From positions 1,622,501 through 1,686,500 of the forward strand of contig JAFBJZ010000771.1 of NCBI GenBank assembly GCA_016785225.1: a DNA stretch of 64,000 nt. The letters are read 5' to 3'. Positions 47,901-59,095 of this stretch are shown here, in pieces. The stretch comes from Psettodes erumei (Eukaryota > Chordata > Actinopteri > Pleuronectiformes > Psettodidae). Made by a program: the position numbers and the translations under genes. Numbering within the stretch: the first letter of the stretch is position 1; the number at the start of each line of letters is the position of its first letter. The notes below the pieces were generated by a model, which ran no database searches, was not told where the DNA came from, and saw only the letters and a list, made by a program, of their open reading frames with translations.

Positions 47901-49579
47901 ATCCACATCTGTGGCTAAATGAAATGGGAAACCAACAAAGTTCAGTCCAATGTTTTGTCACCTCACTGTCTTCTTTTCTCCCATCATGACGTCTACTGTC
48001 AGTTCAACTCAAAATGTTATACTGGGGCTTATGCCGAAAAGGCTGTTTCTCCTGACAGTTAGATGTCAGTGATTAATTAAATCAAACTGTGTTTCTTAAT
48101 AAGCTGTTTTGTCAAACCACCTATAGAATGAGGATTATTAATTAATTATGGGAGGACAGTTTCAGTCATACACAGAAATGTAAACTTCAAAAAGATTTTT
48201 GCCATTTGTTTATGTTTTCCTTTATGACAAGCTGTGGTTGAGTGAAAATCGTGCATCTTTTTGGCGGACTAAGAATTTTTTATTACTTCGTGGTTAGCAA
48301 AGTTTGTTACTGCATGACAAAGGGCTTTGTAGGTGAGGTTTGAAAAGGTTTACACGAGCCTAAAATGCCTTGAAATTGTTCAAACTATGTTCAAACATGT
48401 AAACCTTTAAAGAGTTGGGTTATCCATATTTTCTCACCTACTTATGGTGATGTCTGGATTTGAAGACAATTTTGGTTTTATTTATCCAGGTTCATTTAGA
48501 TATCAGTTCCTGCCATACAACAGAGATTAATGAAGTTCCTTTTATGGTCATTGAAACAACAAACCTTGTTGCGAGCAGCTTTCTGTGGATTGGTAGTTCC
48601 AGTTAAAGCTGACTTTAAATGTCGCTTCAGAGCATTCTGAAGGTGCAGATAACGTCATCTACCCCGACTTTGGTTGGTGGACCTCTTTTGCATGTAACAT
48701 CCCCATTGCTCTCTTTCCTGTCATGCCATTGACCTCAGTTGTTTCACAGGTGAAGGCAGAGCTGGAGCATAAATAAAACCTTAGTAAATCAATACAACCC
48801 AAACTTTAGTTGGAAAATTCAGTCTAGATGTGGGCAAAGGAGTCGGACCCCCCCCCCCCCCCAAAAAAAAAGGGTTGCTGATGACTGCTGCTTGCATGTC
48901 ACAGTTGCTGCCCTCATTTTTATCAGGCACTAATGAGTGAAGTTTAACTCCTCGACCCCCTGTGTGCAACACCGAGCACAATACAGATATGCTGGGACTG
49001 TTGCCCCGAGTTAACAAGGCTGTGTTTCACGACCTCCCCTGACCCAGCCCCTCCCATGATCTCTGACCCCCGAGGGCCCCCCACACTGCTTTCGATGTGG
49101 AGAGCCACCACACACTTCTACGGGAGTGACAACTGACATGATCCCAACTGTCTGGTTCCAGCCAGGGGGTAGAGGGGACCTAAGGGCGTCGGGGGGTCAG
49201 GTTTGGTGGCTGTTCATCCACACCTCTCCACCTCACACCACCCCCAGTTCTAGCTATAACCCCATCCCTGGAATCCTGCTACAAAGCAACCACAGGCTAG
49301 GAAATTGTAGTAGACTGTTGAAGTAAATTTTATATCCATCCGAGAAAAATACCAGTTGTTGAAAACTGACCTTGATCATCTATCCCCAAACCACCAACCC
49401 CCCCCCCCCCCCCCCCGACGTCCTGTTCTGCCCTTATCTTTCTTGCATGGAGCACTGATGTACAAGATGTCGTGCTCGTCGCAGTCTGCGTAATGAGGCT
49501 GTACGAAACCAGTTTGCTGCCTGTCACTTAACCAGATTTTGGTCTTGCCCTCCACAGATGTGACAAACCGAGGAGATGA
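38897..49579 (+). CDS. vegfaa: Vascular endothelial growth factor A (vegfaa-type), VEGF165-like isoform
   Basis: Seven coding exons (38897-38962, 40703-40745, 43731-43927, 44198-44274, 44369-44401, 47173-47304, 49558-49579) total 570 nt and encode 189 residues. VEGF-A is a secreted homodimeric ligand of VEGFR2/Flk1 that drives endothelial growth and vessel sprouting. Residues 1 to about 24 form a signal peptide (VVSLVQILLAALIHLS). The cystine-knot domain spans about 42-127 with YIPSCVVLNRCGGCCSDE, MECVPTETRNIT (N-glycosylation at N98) and HQKCNC. Residues 140-184 form the heparin-binding domain (CAPCSERRKRLFVQDPLTCK ... CKSRQLELNERTC). The protein ends CDKPRR, the neuropilin-binding tail. Exons 3, 4, 7 and 8 have exactly the mammalian lengths. 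An in-frame TGA at 38822-38824 upstream supports the start. By memory the sequence is closest to zebrafish Vegfaa. No exon-6 equivalent was seen. Confidence 0.96.
38963..40702 (+). other. vegfaa intron 1
   Basis: A 1.7-kb intron with T tracts near 40078-40090 and 40200. No additional exon was recognised. Confidence 0.8.
40703..40745 (+). CDS. vegfaa: vegfaa coding exon 2
   Basis: This 43-nt exon covers residues 23-36 plus one base (TASINKAVEKSKNE). Acceptor CTTTTACAG, donor GTGAGT. Confidence 0.93.
40746..43730 (+). other. vegfaa intron 2
   Basis: A 3.0-kb intron. A short direct repeat CCAGGGGTCAC occurs twice around 42934-42961. No additional exon or clear mobile element was recognised. 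Confidence 0.8.
43731..43927 (+). CDS. vegfaa: vegfaa coding exon 3 (cystine knot)
   Basis: This 197-nt exon, identical in length to mammalian exon 3, covers residues 37-102. It holds six of the knot and dimer cysteines and the glycosylation sequon NIT. Acceptor TCCTTTTAG, donor GTGAGG. Confidence 0.97.
44198..44274 (+). CDS. vegfaa: vegfaa coding exon 4
   Basis: This 77-nt exon covers residues 103-127 plus two bases (QIRPMVIQ, LSFTEHQKCNC), completing the cystine knot. Acceptor CTCAAG, donor GTAAGA. Confidence 0.95.
44369..44401 (+). CDS. vegfaa: vegfaa coding exon 5
   Basis: This 33-nt exon encodes RAKPDVQANKE plus the bases TA of codon 139. Acceptor TTTATTTCAG, donor GTAAGT. In-frame continuation into the intron would read TAG TAA. 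Confidence 0.92.
44668..44830 (-). repeat. Interspersed repeat with a (TTATC)n tail, in vegfaa intron 5
   Basis: Plus strand GATAAGATAAGATAATCCTT then TATTAGTCCCACAGTGGGGAA matches, from memory, the end of a common fish retroposon. Its sense strand is minus, ending (TTATC)n after an AATAAAGG motif. Class not assigned. Confidence 0.55.
47129..47152. repeat. (CT)n microsatellite in the exon-7 acceptor region
   Basis: About 11-12 CT units ending 20 nt before the AG of vegfaa exon 7; it forms part of the pyrimidine tract together with CCCTTTTTGCTTCTCTT. Confidence 0.92.
47173..47304 (+). CDS. vegfaa: vegfaa coding exon 7 (heparin-binding)
   Basis: This 132-nt exon, the mammalian length, covers residues 139 (last base) to 182 plus two bases. 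It is basic and cysteine-rich (CSERRKRLFVQDPLTCKCSC, KSRQLELNERTC). Donor GTTTGT is weak. Named by homology to human exon 7; it is the sixth coding exon here. Confidence 0.95.
47305..49557 (+). other. vegfaa intron 7
   Basis: A 2.25-kb intron with a C run followed by an A run (48848-48872) and a 19-base C run at 49398-49416. The frame stays open from exon 7 into the intron to a TAG at 47402-47404. Confidence 0.75.
49558..49579 (+). CDS. vegfaa: vegfaa coding exon 8 with stop
   Basis: This 22-nt coding part completes R183 and adds CDKPRR and TGA (49577-49579), the classical exon-8a ending. Acceptor CCCTCCACAG. Confidence 0.95.
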
Positions 49580-51386
49580 GACCAGCAACACTGTTATGAA
49601 GGAATTCTTTTCTTGGCACAGCACTTTGAAACCTGAGGATGCATTCCCTGCAAGGACACGAAATGACAACGCAAGACAGGACATTGTGGATGCAGATCTT
49701 GCCACTGTCTTTTTTTCCGCCTAAATATATTAATATATATGTACATATACTATAAGTACATTGACAATGTGTATTGCTGCTACATAAAAAAACACTATTT
49801 AAAGCGAAACGAATACGCCACTGGCGTGTGAATGGGAAATGTCTCAGTGGCATTCTGCTCATGGGTAGAACTGGGAGAAGAAATATTTTATTTTATGTAA
49901 CACTTCACTGGATGCTGGTCTGCTGTGGATATAAATATTTGAAATAATTCTTTGTAAGAAAAGCTGGTGACCACAACTTCATGGAGCATTACAGCAGCCT
50001 AATCCACCTCTGAATTGAAAGAAGAGACTGACAGGGGACAGAGGGAGGACGAGGAGGTGGAAGAAGGTCTGTTGAACTGAATGGCAGGTCCAAGAACTGT
50101 TTCCCTCTGTGACATGTGAAGTTTTGTATGGACTGACTCCAGCTGGTGTGAGAAAACACCAAAAAAGTCTCTCTAGGTTTCCTGAAATGGCTTTTATGCA
50201 GGATAATGTGAAGAAGACTTTCTTCCTTTATGGAAGGGTTACATGATGATGGAAAGAACAGGACTAGGGATAAGTTAATGGTGAACTTCCTTGCAAGTAA
50301 TAAAAACTTTAGTCAATGTTTAAATTTGGTAAGGGTCCTTTTTGTGACCTTTAACCACTATCAGGGTTAAAATACCACCGGTTTCTGTTCTTGCCTCCGT
50401 CCTGTAACCCTTCAGTGGTGGGAAAACAAATCTGTCTCTCTTTTTCGTGCAGATTATTATTTACATTTTGAGGTATTGTATTTCTTTCACAAAATGTATT
50501 GAGACCAGGCTGTCTAAAGGGATATTACTGTAGGTGTATATGGAGAAGAAGTGACTAGACGAACTGATCTCAGAGCAGATCACCACCTCACTGTAGAAAT
50601 CCACAACCTTCCAGTTTCCTTATTTATGTGTGTATGTGTGTTCCAAAGAAATATCATAAATGATCTGTCTATGCTCATTAGATATCCTTTTGTCTTGTAT
50701 ACTACATCTAATTTATAGAATGTGTTCAGTATTCTGTACTATTATATTTATATGCAGTGTTAAGGTAATTTTTGTTTGTACCCCTCAACTGTTTCCAGTC
50801 TGTGTAGATTGAATGGAGAACACGTACAACTGTGACGCCTTTTTTGGGGAAAAAAAGGACTGAAAGAAAATGCTTTGACATTCCTTATTTAAATTAAAGT
50901 TGTGTTTCACACCACCAGGAGAGGGGTTGAGTTGGGCCTTATGACCCATGGAAACCCCAGTCACCAACATGTGTGGGATGATGCGCCAACACAGGTGTTT
51001 TTCATTTTGGACTGGGGCAATGGACATGTGGTTTTGCACTTGTGGACCCGAAGACATGTCATACTGAGGACTAAAGGAGTCTCATTGCCACTGCTCAGCT
51101 TGGACCTAATTTAGTGAACTGTGTAGAGACTGTTTAATTAGACTGCGGCCTCTTGTCTGAGGGTGGTGAACTGGCACTTTTTTCTCTGATTTTAACCCAG
51201 GCTCTCACTCCATACTCCATACTCAAACTATATTTTTGCATGGTTCAGTAGAATGCAGCAACTTAACACAAATCAGACATTTGCTTTAATGTTTAACTGT
51301 TACTATATAAGAAAAAGACCTGGCTCTTTGATTAGCCATTTTCGGGATATGCGATGAAGGAAGAATAAGATACAAAGCTCAATAAA
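49580..51386 (+). other. vegfaa: vegfaa 3' UTR
   Basis: About 1.8 kb without another gene, AT-rich with several ATTTA pentamers (for example near 50620 and 50748), as expected for an unstable VEGF mRNA. It ends at an AATAAA at 51381-51386. Earlier AATAAA-like sites (near 50299) could give a shorter form. Confidence 0.65.
51381..51386 (+). promoter_or_regulatory. vegfaa: Candidate polyadenylation signal of vegfaa
   Basis: AATAAA followed within 15-30 nt by a GT-rich stretch (GAGGTGTATATTCAGTCGTGAG). Confidence 0.55.
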
Positions 51387-52762
51387 GTGACGAGGTGTAT
51401 ATTCAGTCGTGAGTGATGAAGAAGCATTATATGTTACAATATTATGTTAAAAAATACAAACATGAAATAAGTAAAGGTCAATGTGAAATAATAACCCACG
51501 GACGTCTGCGTCCTGTAGTTAATCATTTGTGTGCTCAAGTTAGTCATTTGTACCCCTAAATTGGGAACCAGAACAATCTTGAGGAATACCAGGAAAGGGT
51601 ATAAAAATGGTACAATTTTAAAAGCTAAAACCTGGAATATAGTATATATACAGTGTGTATCTCAGTCTGACATCAAATTCTTACATTGCACAAAGCATGT
51701 GGGCACCGAACAGCCTAAACTGGCCAACACAGAAAAAATAAGGAGTGTTAAAACAATGCCCATTGTAAACTGTATGCCACAATGACTGTTGATGGTACCA
51801 AGACAGCTGAAATAAATGACTCAGTTAAATTAATATGAGGGAATCTAATTCGTGATGGGCACATCTACTGTAAAACACGGATCCATAACAAGATCAGCCA
51901 CAACAGTAATCTTCGCTCATTCCGCTACAGTAACTCTGACTCTTATTTGACGGAACAAATTGTGTTTCTCTGCACAAATTATTCATTCAAAGGTGTAATG
52001 CTTACTAATTGTACTGTATGCAAGTCTCATGTACTACATTTCAGGAACAGTCAGGAGAGCGGTCAAGATTTAGAGGCAATGATTCACACTATAGACTCAG
52101 ATTTTAGTCCTCTTTCCATAGAGTGAAAACTTTTTTTGAACATGGCTTTCAACTTTTAGCACACAAGGCTGTGATGTACTTAAAACTCTTAAGCTTAGCT
52201 TTATTAAAGTTTCCCAATATCAGATGCTTGTAGCCTAAATCTGCCACATAGAAAACAGTCCACAACACATGTCATGAACCCTACTTGTGTTTCTGTTAGC
52301 ACCTGCTTTACCACTGCTGTTCATGTGAACCCACCTCCTGTGCTACCACCCTCAAACTAGAGGCCGGAGTGTTTTCACTGAGACCAGCTGTTGGCTCCAA
52401 GCCCACGTAGTTTGCTCCTCTTGTGACGACAACATTCTACTTGTATTTAAATGACTTTTTCTTGAGCTTGTACAGCGACACATTTTTAGTATATTTTCAC
52501 ATTAATATATTTATTGGTGCTGTAAAATGTTCTCAATAATAATAGTCTTTTTTGTTCTTTTTAGCGTAACTATTAAAACATATTTATTTTTGAAAATACA
52601 TTGGGGTTTTTTAAAATTAAAAATCAACTACTTTCAAAGCATAATTTTTCATTGTGAAAATGATGGCATCAGACACAGTCAGTTTAGATTTCTAAGGACA
52701 AATATCACATTTCACATCCTGGAAGATCACATGCAGACATGTGGTCTCCAAGTAAACCAACA

Positions 52763-52870
52763 AGGTCAAGTCAGTTTTATTTATTTAGCACCAAATCATA
52801 ACTAATACAGGTACTGGTAACTAATAAGCTACCTTAAGGCGCTTTTCATATTGAGCAGGTGTATACCATA
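52763..52870 (-). repeat. LINE 3' tail fragment, minus orientation
   Basis: AAGTCAGTTTTATTTATTTA then GCACCAAATCATAACTAATA and CCTTAAGGCGCTTTTCATAT is the antisense of the common fish LINE tail (AAGCGCCTTGAGGCAACT ... TTGTGATTTGGCGCTATATAA). Truncated and diverged. Confidence 0.6.
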
Positions 52871-54036
52871 CTCTTAATAATATTATTTAATATTCTAATA
52901 ACTTAATAGAGAGACAATAGAGAGAGAGACAGGACTTACACAGAAGTCAAAAGTCAAGACTGAAATTATATGATTAACTGATTGGCAGATGATTACTTGA
53001 TAACAAGTTTGATGACTGATTAATCGTTCACATTTTGTTTAAAGGAAAAAAGAATTTACTTGTTCCAGCTTTACAAATGTCAATATTTTGACATAGCATT
53101 AAAGTTTTCAAGTCTGATATTAAACTCAGCATCATTGTATTTGTCGGCTGTGTCTGATAGACAAGAAATATTCTCTAGGAGTTCAGCTAATAATAAGGTG
53201 TGTTTCATGGTTCAAAATCACAAAAAACAAAACACTCAATTATTAAAAAATAATTGTTAGACTTGTTGATACTGAAAATAAATGTTGCCTTGTTGTACTC
53301 CTATCATGGAGTCACACTAATGCACCTGTAAAGACCAGCCTCTCTCAGTTCTATTTTATGCACAATAAATAGACAAAAGGCCTTTTGTAAGACCAATCAT
53401 TTGAATGACAGCCTTTCCAGTTTCATTTACTGAAGTTGTGTCAGATAAACTCTGACACTTGCTCAGTGCGTAACAACTTGTGAACTTTGCTTCTGCAGCT
53501 GAATGACAGCTGACTGGAAAACATGTGAGGAACTGTAATATGAACTCAGGAGCCATAAAGACAACTTGGGAGCACTTTGCCACCTCTTAGGCAGCACTGT
53601 GACAAACGATTAGGAGTTACTGTCAGACATAAGTATTGGAGCATTACAGCATAACAGGTCTGAGACAGAAATAAATTTCAATAAGCACACTGGAGCCCCT
53701 ATGCTGCTAAATATGCTAAAGAATGCTGCAAATGATTTTGATCTCTGATTAAAGGGTAATTTTTAAAAATCAGACCAACTTTGCCCTCATGTAACCTCGT
53801 GAAGCGAATGTGGCTGGACTTTAAACTTCTCCGTCCCTTATGCCACAGGCAAATGGGAACCTGGGAAGAAGATACCCTTCATATCCTTTGTGTCAATAAG
53901 AGAAATATGCAGACATGCAGTACATTTTAGTTTGTGTTCAAGTGTTCAATCTACCAATCATCTTGTGTGAAAATAAATTCCAAACTGTTACTGTAATTGA
54001 GCTCCTTTTTTTATACACACATACCTTTAAAAATTC

Positions 54037-54264
54037 ACATCCATTTACTGAACAAAATCCTATCTGCCCTGCCAGTATACAGTAATATTTTAACTATGTC
54101 CTGATTTTAATAACCCTGTCAACTGTCCGTGTAATTATCATTTTGTTATTTACATCCATTTACTTTGGAATCAAATTCATCTGCCCTGCCAGGAACAGTA
54201 ATATTTTAACTATGTCCTGATTTTTAATAACCCTGTCAACTGTCTGCCCTGTCTTTTGTTATTT
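54037..54264. repeat. Tandem duplication, about 116-bp unit, two copies
   Basis: Two adjacent copies share ACATCCATTTACT, ATCTGCCCTGCCAG, ACAGTAATATTTTAACTATG, TCCTGATTTT and AATAACCCTGTCAACTGTC in order. The second copy starts at 54152 and both end in TTTTGTTATTT. A few small indels separate them. Confidence 0.85.
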
Positions 54265-56756
54265 CATGTTACAACCAGATATCAGTTCAGGTACTACAGG
54301 TGAAATGGAGGAAGAAATGCACTATCAAAAATTCCAGAGGAGGGCTCTTGTTTGGACCCCCAATGTTAATACCAATGCCCTGTTTTTGTTTGTGTTGCTC
54401 ATCAGCTATATGTATGAGATATATATGATCGCTAGCACATCATCTCCCATCTCTGGTTAGTCATGGTCAATAAATGATTATGTAGGCAGTGACTGGACTG
54501 TCTGTGTCCAGAGGTTAGTTTAGGGACATCCTGTTTCACAAATTAAGCACGCTTCAGTTCCTTCTTATTAGGGGCTATTAGTGGTCCAGCCTAAGAGATG
54601 CCATATTTGTTGCTGGGGACAACTGGAAGACAGATCTGCACTTCATGTTGATCCAGAGGGACTAATGGCTCCCATTAACATTGAGACATGTTTGTTCCAC
54701 AGGAGAGCACTGCCAAAGTACACAGTGATTTAGCAACAGGTGAAGCAGAAGGCTTTGCTAAAACGGAAAATGAGAAGCAGATTAAATGATGGGAATCAAG
54801 AGCATGGAATGAGGCTGTATTGTTTCGGGATCCTCTTTAGAGACAGTCATTTTGAAATAAACCTGGATTACTTATCTTGGGAAGAAGTTACACTGCTTCC
54901 AAAATGTAGCCCCTTTGATAATACCACATTAACACTGGTTTTTGAAATAAGCTTTCTGAAAACAATATCTATTTTAGAAAAAAACAGGATGAGCAGAGAC
55001 CACATTTAAAATCTTTTATTTGTATTGTCACATTTACAAGTAACCAGCTAAACAAATGAACCAACAAATATAATAACAACTACATTCTTCTTCATTCAGA
55101 TTCACCTCTCTTCAGACTATCAATCAATTTCCTAAATCATGAATTTTGGTGACAGTAGAGATTACTGGGTGGCTGACTAATGATGACATTGTGAGATATT
55201 TCCTACTTAGGTCATTTCCTCCAACCGACTGTTGCAGGGCTTTCGAGCTCTAAAAGACACAGTATAAGCGAGAAAGAAAAGTGCAAGCCAAGCAATGTTT
55301 TAATTTGAAACAACCCATACTTACTCCAGCAGGGCCACTCTGTTGTTGTGAAAATCTATCAAGATGAACATGCTAAAACTCCTTCTTACTAAAACATAAT
55401 TTACAAAAGTATAATCCAAAATAGTTTGCAACTTTTACAATCTCTTCTGATCTGTTCACTACCAGGCAAAATGATGAGAAATTCAAAAATGTAAAACATT
55501 AAATTTTGTCTTTGGTCTGGATATGATCATTATTTATCTAGGAACCACTGTCTAAAAGTAATAAAGTTTCATACAACAGTCCCACAGGAAATCCTACTTC
55601 ATAGCCAACATGTCTTTCAAACTAATGTATTTCAACTGAAATATTATTATATATATATATATATTTTTTAAATTAAGCGCTACATTCATTAATGGCAGTG
55701 GCATTACAAGGAGCAGGTTGGCGGCAGATGGTGTGTGTACACAGTGCTCAATTGTGACAGTAAAAACCAGGGTTCACAGTCAGACTCCTGTCTGTGGTAA
55801 AGCTAGGCAATAAAAACAGGTAAGGTTAAGGTTAGTGGAAGTGGGGATTTGGGTTAAATGTAAATACATTGTGTCTGAAGTTACTGTGACCTTCTTCTGT
55901 ATTATACGAGATCATGATCTTTCCCTAACCGTAAACAAGTGCAATGTCTAAAAATAACCATAAACAGTCTTTTTTAATCTTAGGAAAAAAATGGAAAATC
56001 ATTGTTAATGCTCTTCATACACAGATCAATACATTAATCCCTGATGCTACATCGGGAATGAACATTTACAACTTTGGAACAGGACTTCTTTCCCATCCAC
56101 TGTTCCCTCACTAAGACACTCCACAGTTGAGGTGTCAGTAGGACATTCACCAGTACCTGTGTTTCTCTCCTTTTTTGGAAATGAACTCACTCTCAATCCA
56201 CAAAAAATAGATTAACAGCCAAACTGTGAGACGTTCAGTCTCCAAATGTTGCTCTACTTCTGGGACTGAGGAATAACAGACGCAGGAAGACCATCTCCAT
56301 AAAGAACCAGGATACATCAGCTTCAAAGGTTCATCTTTGACCCCAGCTGTGACCTGCTCCACAGCTTCACACACATGCACACACACGCACACACTATCAC
56401 ACCATTGAATCTCACAACCTCTTGCTGAGCTCACCAATGGACCAGATGCATGTCGTAAAATGCAGAGGCAAATTCCTTGCTCAGATACAGTTACATTTGG
56501 GCCGAAATTTCACAGGAATCTGCAAATGTACTTGTAATTAATTACATTAGTTATGCAGTAGTTATTATGCGTTTGATCTCAGATTTAACCCCATATTATC
56601 GTTTGACTCATGTTGTCCTTGGTGCAATTCCTGTCCTTTTACTAGAAAAACTCGAAGAGTTGGCTTAACTAATTTCTAGGTTGTAGCCACAGTGCCACCC
56701 AGTGACCGAGTTGGTGAATTATTATTAATAATTATACATGAGAATGTCTGTCAGAT

Positions 56757-57706
56757 TTGTTTTTCGTGCTCACAAGTGAAAACTTACCAAACCAGACAGC
56801 AATCCAGGCTCTGACTCTCTATGACTCCTTTGTCACCTTCCCAGTCACTTTTTCACCCTTTTGTTTGGCTGTGGAAGACATGCTAATGCCTGAAATGATC
56901 AAACTCCTGAATGACTCTGCAAAGTTTCAGGAAATGGTCAGCTATTATGAGCATAGATGAGGGTTGCAAAAGTGTGTTGGTGCCATTGATGGTCCACACA
57001 TACACATTCTAGCTCCAGAGGAGTATCACACTGAATATTTTAATAGGACAGGTTGGTATTCCATTGTCTTACAGGCAGTTGTTAATGGGAAGGGACAATT
57101 CTAGAATGTTTTCACTGTACCCCCCCTGCAGCTTGCATGACTCCAGAGTTCCGTGTTTATGAGGACAGTGGGACCTGGCTGATCAAGGCGTATTGTTCCC
57201 TGAACACTCATGAATTGTTGGTGGTCATGACATGGGATAGTACATCTTGGGTGATGCTGTATGTCTTCAAATGTGCTGGCTAATAAAGCCATTTTGCGGA
57301 CAATGTTTGCATGAGTGAAAGCTCACCTACAATATCAAGCACAGCAGGGCTAGGGTGGCTGTAGAGAATGCTTTTGGTCGGTTGAAGAAATGATGGCATA
57401 CTTATGAAGCAAAATGACTACAATACAGGGATTGTGAAGTCAATTGTGCTTGCATGCTGTGTACTGGATAATCTCTGTGAAATCCATGGGGAGAATGATG
57501 GAGAAGAATGGGGTGTTCTTGTTCCACTTTACCTGCCTGATGTGACATGGCCAAATGGTGCAGATGCAAAAACATGCAGCTTTGAGGCAAGCTGCCTGCC
57601 TCCCACACTTCCCTCCTCCATTACCTTCCACAAAGCCATATTCCCTTCTGAGTCCCTTTTTAATTGGCATGTACCATTTACAATGGCCATTGCTAAACTA
57701 GAATAA
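56757..57706 (+). pseudogene. PIF/Harbinger transposase, broken
   Basis: The first frame runs to VSYYEHR, then an in-frame TGA (56958-56960). It continues CVGAIDGPHIHILAPEEY (first catalytic Asp box, GAIDGTHI in active elements) to a TAG at 57102-57104. After a frameshift comes LHDSRVP (second Asp box, HDSRVL), and further on ENAFGRLK at 57364-57387 (third box) with a stop two codons later. Then comes KNDYNTGIVKSIVLACCVL, followed by DNLCEIHGENDGEEW. The order and boxes are those of HARBI1-like DDE transposases. At least three stops and one frameshift make it a pseudogene; terminal repeats were not identified. Confidence 0.8.
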
Positions 57707-57800
57707 GAGAAATTAACTGGCAATGAAACTTTCAATATTTAAATGCATATACTTGAAGACAAGTATACATATGTAAGTATACACAAGTATACATGATCTA

Positions 57801-58257
57801 AAGGCACTTAACAGAGTAAGGTCAAAGATCTCACAGTGTTAGAGAGAGAAACCCAACTGTTCCAACAATGAGCAAGCACTTGGCGACAGTGGAGTGACAG
57901 ATTTGAGCGGCCATCTACCTCAACCAGTTGGGCTGAAAAAGAGAAGGGGGAAGAGGTTGAGAGGACCAGGAACAATTGCATAAATACAGGTGTAATTAAA
58001 AACTGAACACTGACTGTTTTGATGACAGCTACCACCATAACCACCAATAATAAGAAGAAGAAGAGGAGGAAGAAGAAGAATATGTAAGCAGCCAAATCTA
58101 GATCCTGCAGCTCTTGAGTCAGGTGCCTGCAGAATAAGGACAGGAAGAGACAGAAAGAGGTTAAGCACAGACTACAAGAAAGGAAATACACAAAGTTAGT
58201 AACATGTAGTAGTGTGGTATGAATGTGGTAAGAGACAGACAAAGAGAGACGGGGAGA

Positions 58258-58306
<49 letters not shown>

Positions 58307-59095
58307 AGGGCATCAGGAAAGTTCCCCTCACAGTCCAACCGTATAACAGTATAACTAAGGAGTGGTTCAGGGTTTAACTGAGCCAGTCCTAACTATAAGA
58401 TTTATCAGAAGGGACATTTGGGAGCTGGTTCCACAGAAGAGGAGCCTGATAGCTGAAGGCTCTACCTCCCATTTTACCCTGGACTCTAGGAAATATGAGT
58501 AGACCTGCATTTTGAGGATGCACTGGTCTACTGGAGTTATTGGGACATCATGATAATAAAGAATTACAGTAGTCCAGTCTGGAGGTAACACATGCATGGA
58601 CTGACTTTTCAGCATCCTTTTGAGACAGGATGTTTCTAATTTTCAGAATACTGGGATATAAGGATGTCCTTGATGTTTCTTTTAAATGTGAGACAAAGGA
58701 CAAGTCCAGGTCAGAAATGAGTCTGAGATTACAGTTAAACTGGAGGCAGAGGTAATGCCATCTTCAGTAACTATATGATCAGTTGATATTTTTCAAATAC
58801 AATGAAGTTAGAATGTATAAGTAATGTCTTAACTGTCTTCAAGACATGCCAGAAGATTTACTACCGGATTACTTTAAGTTGACTTCAGATATCAATACAG
58901 CCAGGTATCATCGGCATAGCAGTGAAGGTTTACGTGGTGTTCCCTAAAAATATTATGTAAAGGAAGCATTTATAAGGCGAAAAGTATCGGTCCTAGCACA
59001 GAACCTTGTGGAACTTTTTGACCAACCTTTGTGTAGATGGAGGAACCACTGTTGACTTGAATAAACTGGAACCTACCTGATAATTCTGTCAAATA
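57801..59095 (-). pseudogene. L2/CR1-type LINE, RT domain plus 3' UTR, 5'-truncated and broken
   Basis: On the minus strand VPQGSVLGPILF (59014-58979) and HCYADDTWLY (58924-58895) lie in the same frame, 30 codons apart start to start of boxes, interrupted by one TAA. These are the PQGS and catalytic YADD boxes of LINE reverse transcriptase. Further on, DWTTVILYYHD and SRVKWEVEPSAIRL with LLFCGTSSQ correspond to the C-terminal region, also seen at 37430-38075. The 3' UTR has a (CT)n tract (58263-58305, read antisense) and a PTGLVEVDGR-like segment common to the family, ending GACCTTACTCTGTTAAGTGCC at about 57805. Dead copy. Confidence 0.8.
58263..58305. repeat. (GA)n microsatellite inside the LINE 3' UTR
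   Basis: About 21 uninterrupted GA units. Confidence 0.95.

Larger units (their letters stand above)
51387..56756. other. Gene-free interval downstream of vegfaa
   Basis: AT-rich. It contains a LINE tail (52763-52870) and a tandem duplication (54037-54264). No host exon could be supported. Confidence 0.5.

Noticed and set aside
49539..49724. Open frame spanning the end of vegfaa into its 3' UTR
   Set aside because: It is in a different frame from the CDKPRR exon. I looked for an exon-8b-type SLTRKD ending and did not find one.
57808..58338. 176-codon minus-strand frame with serine/leucine repeats
   Set aside because: It is translation of the (CT)n tract and LINE 3' UTR, not a protein gene.
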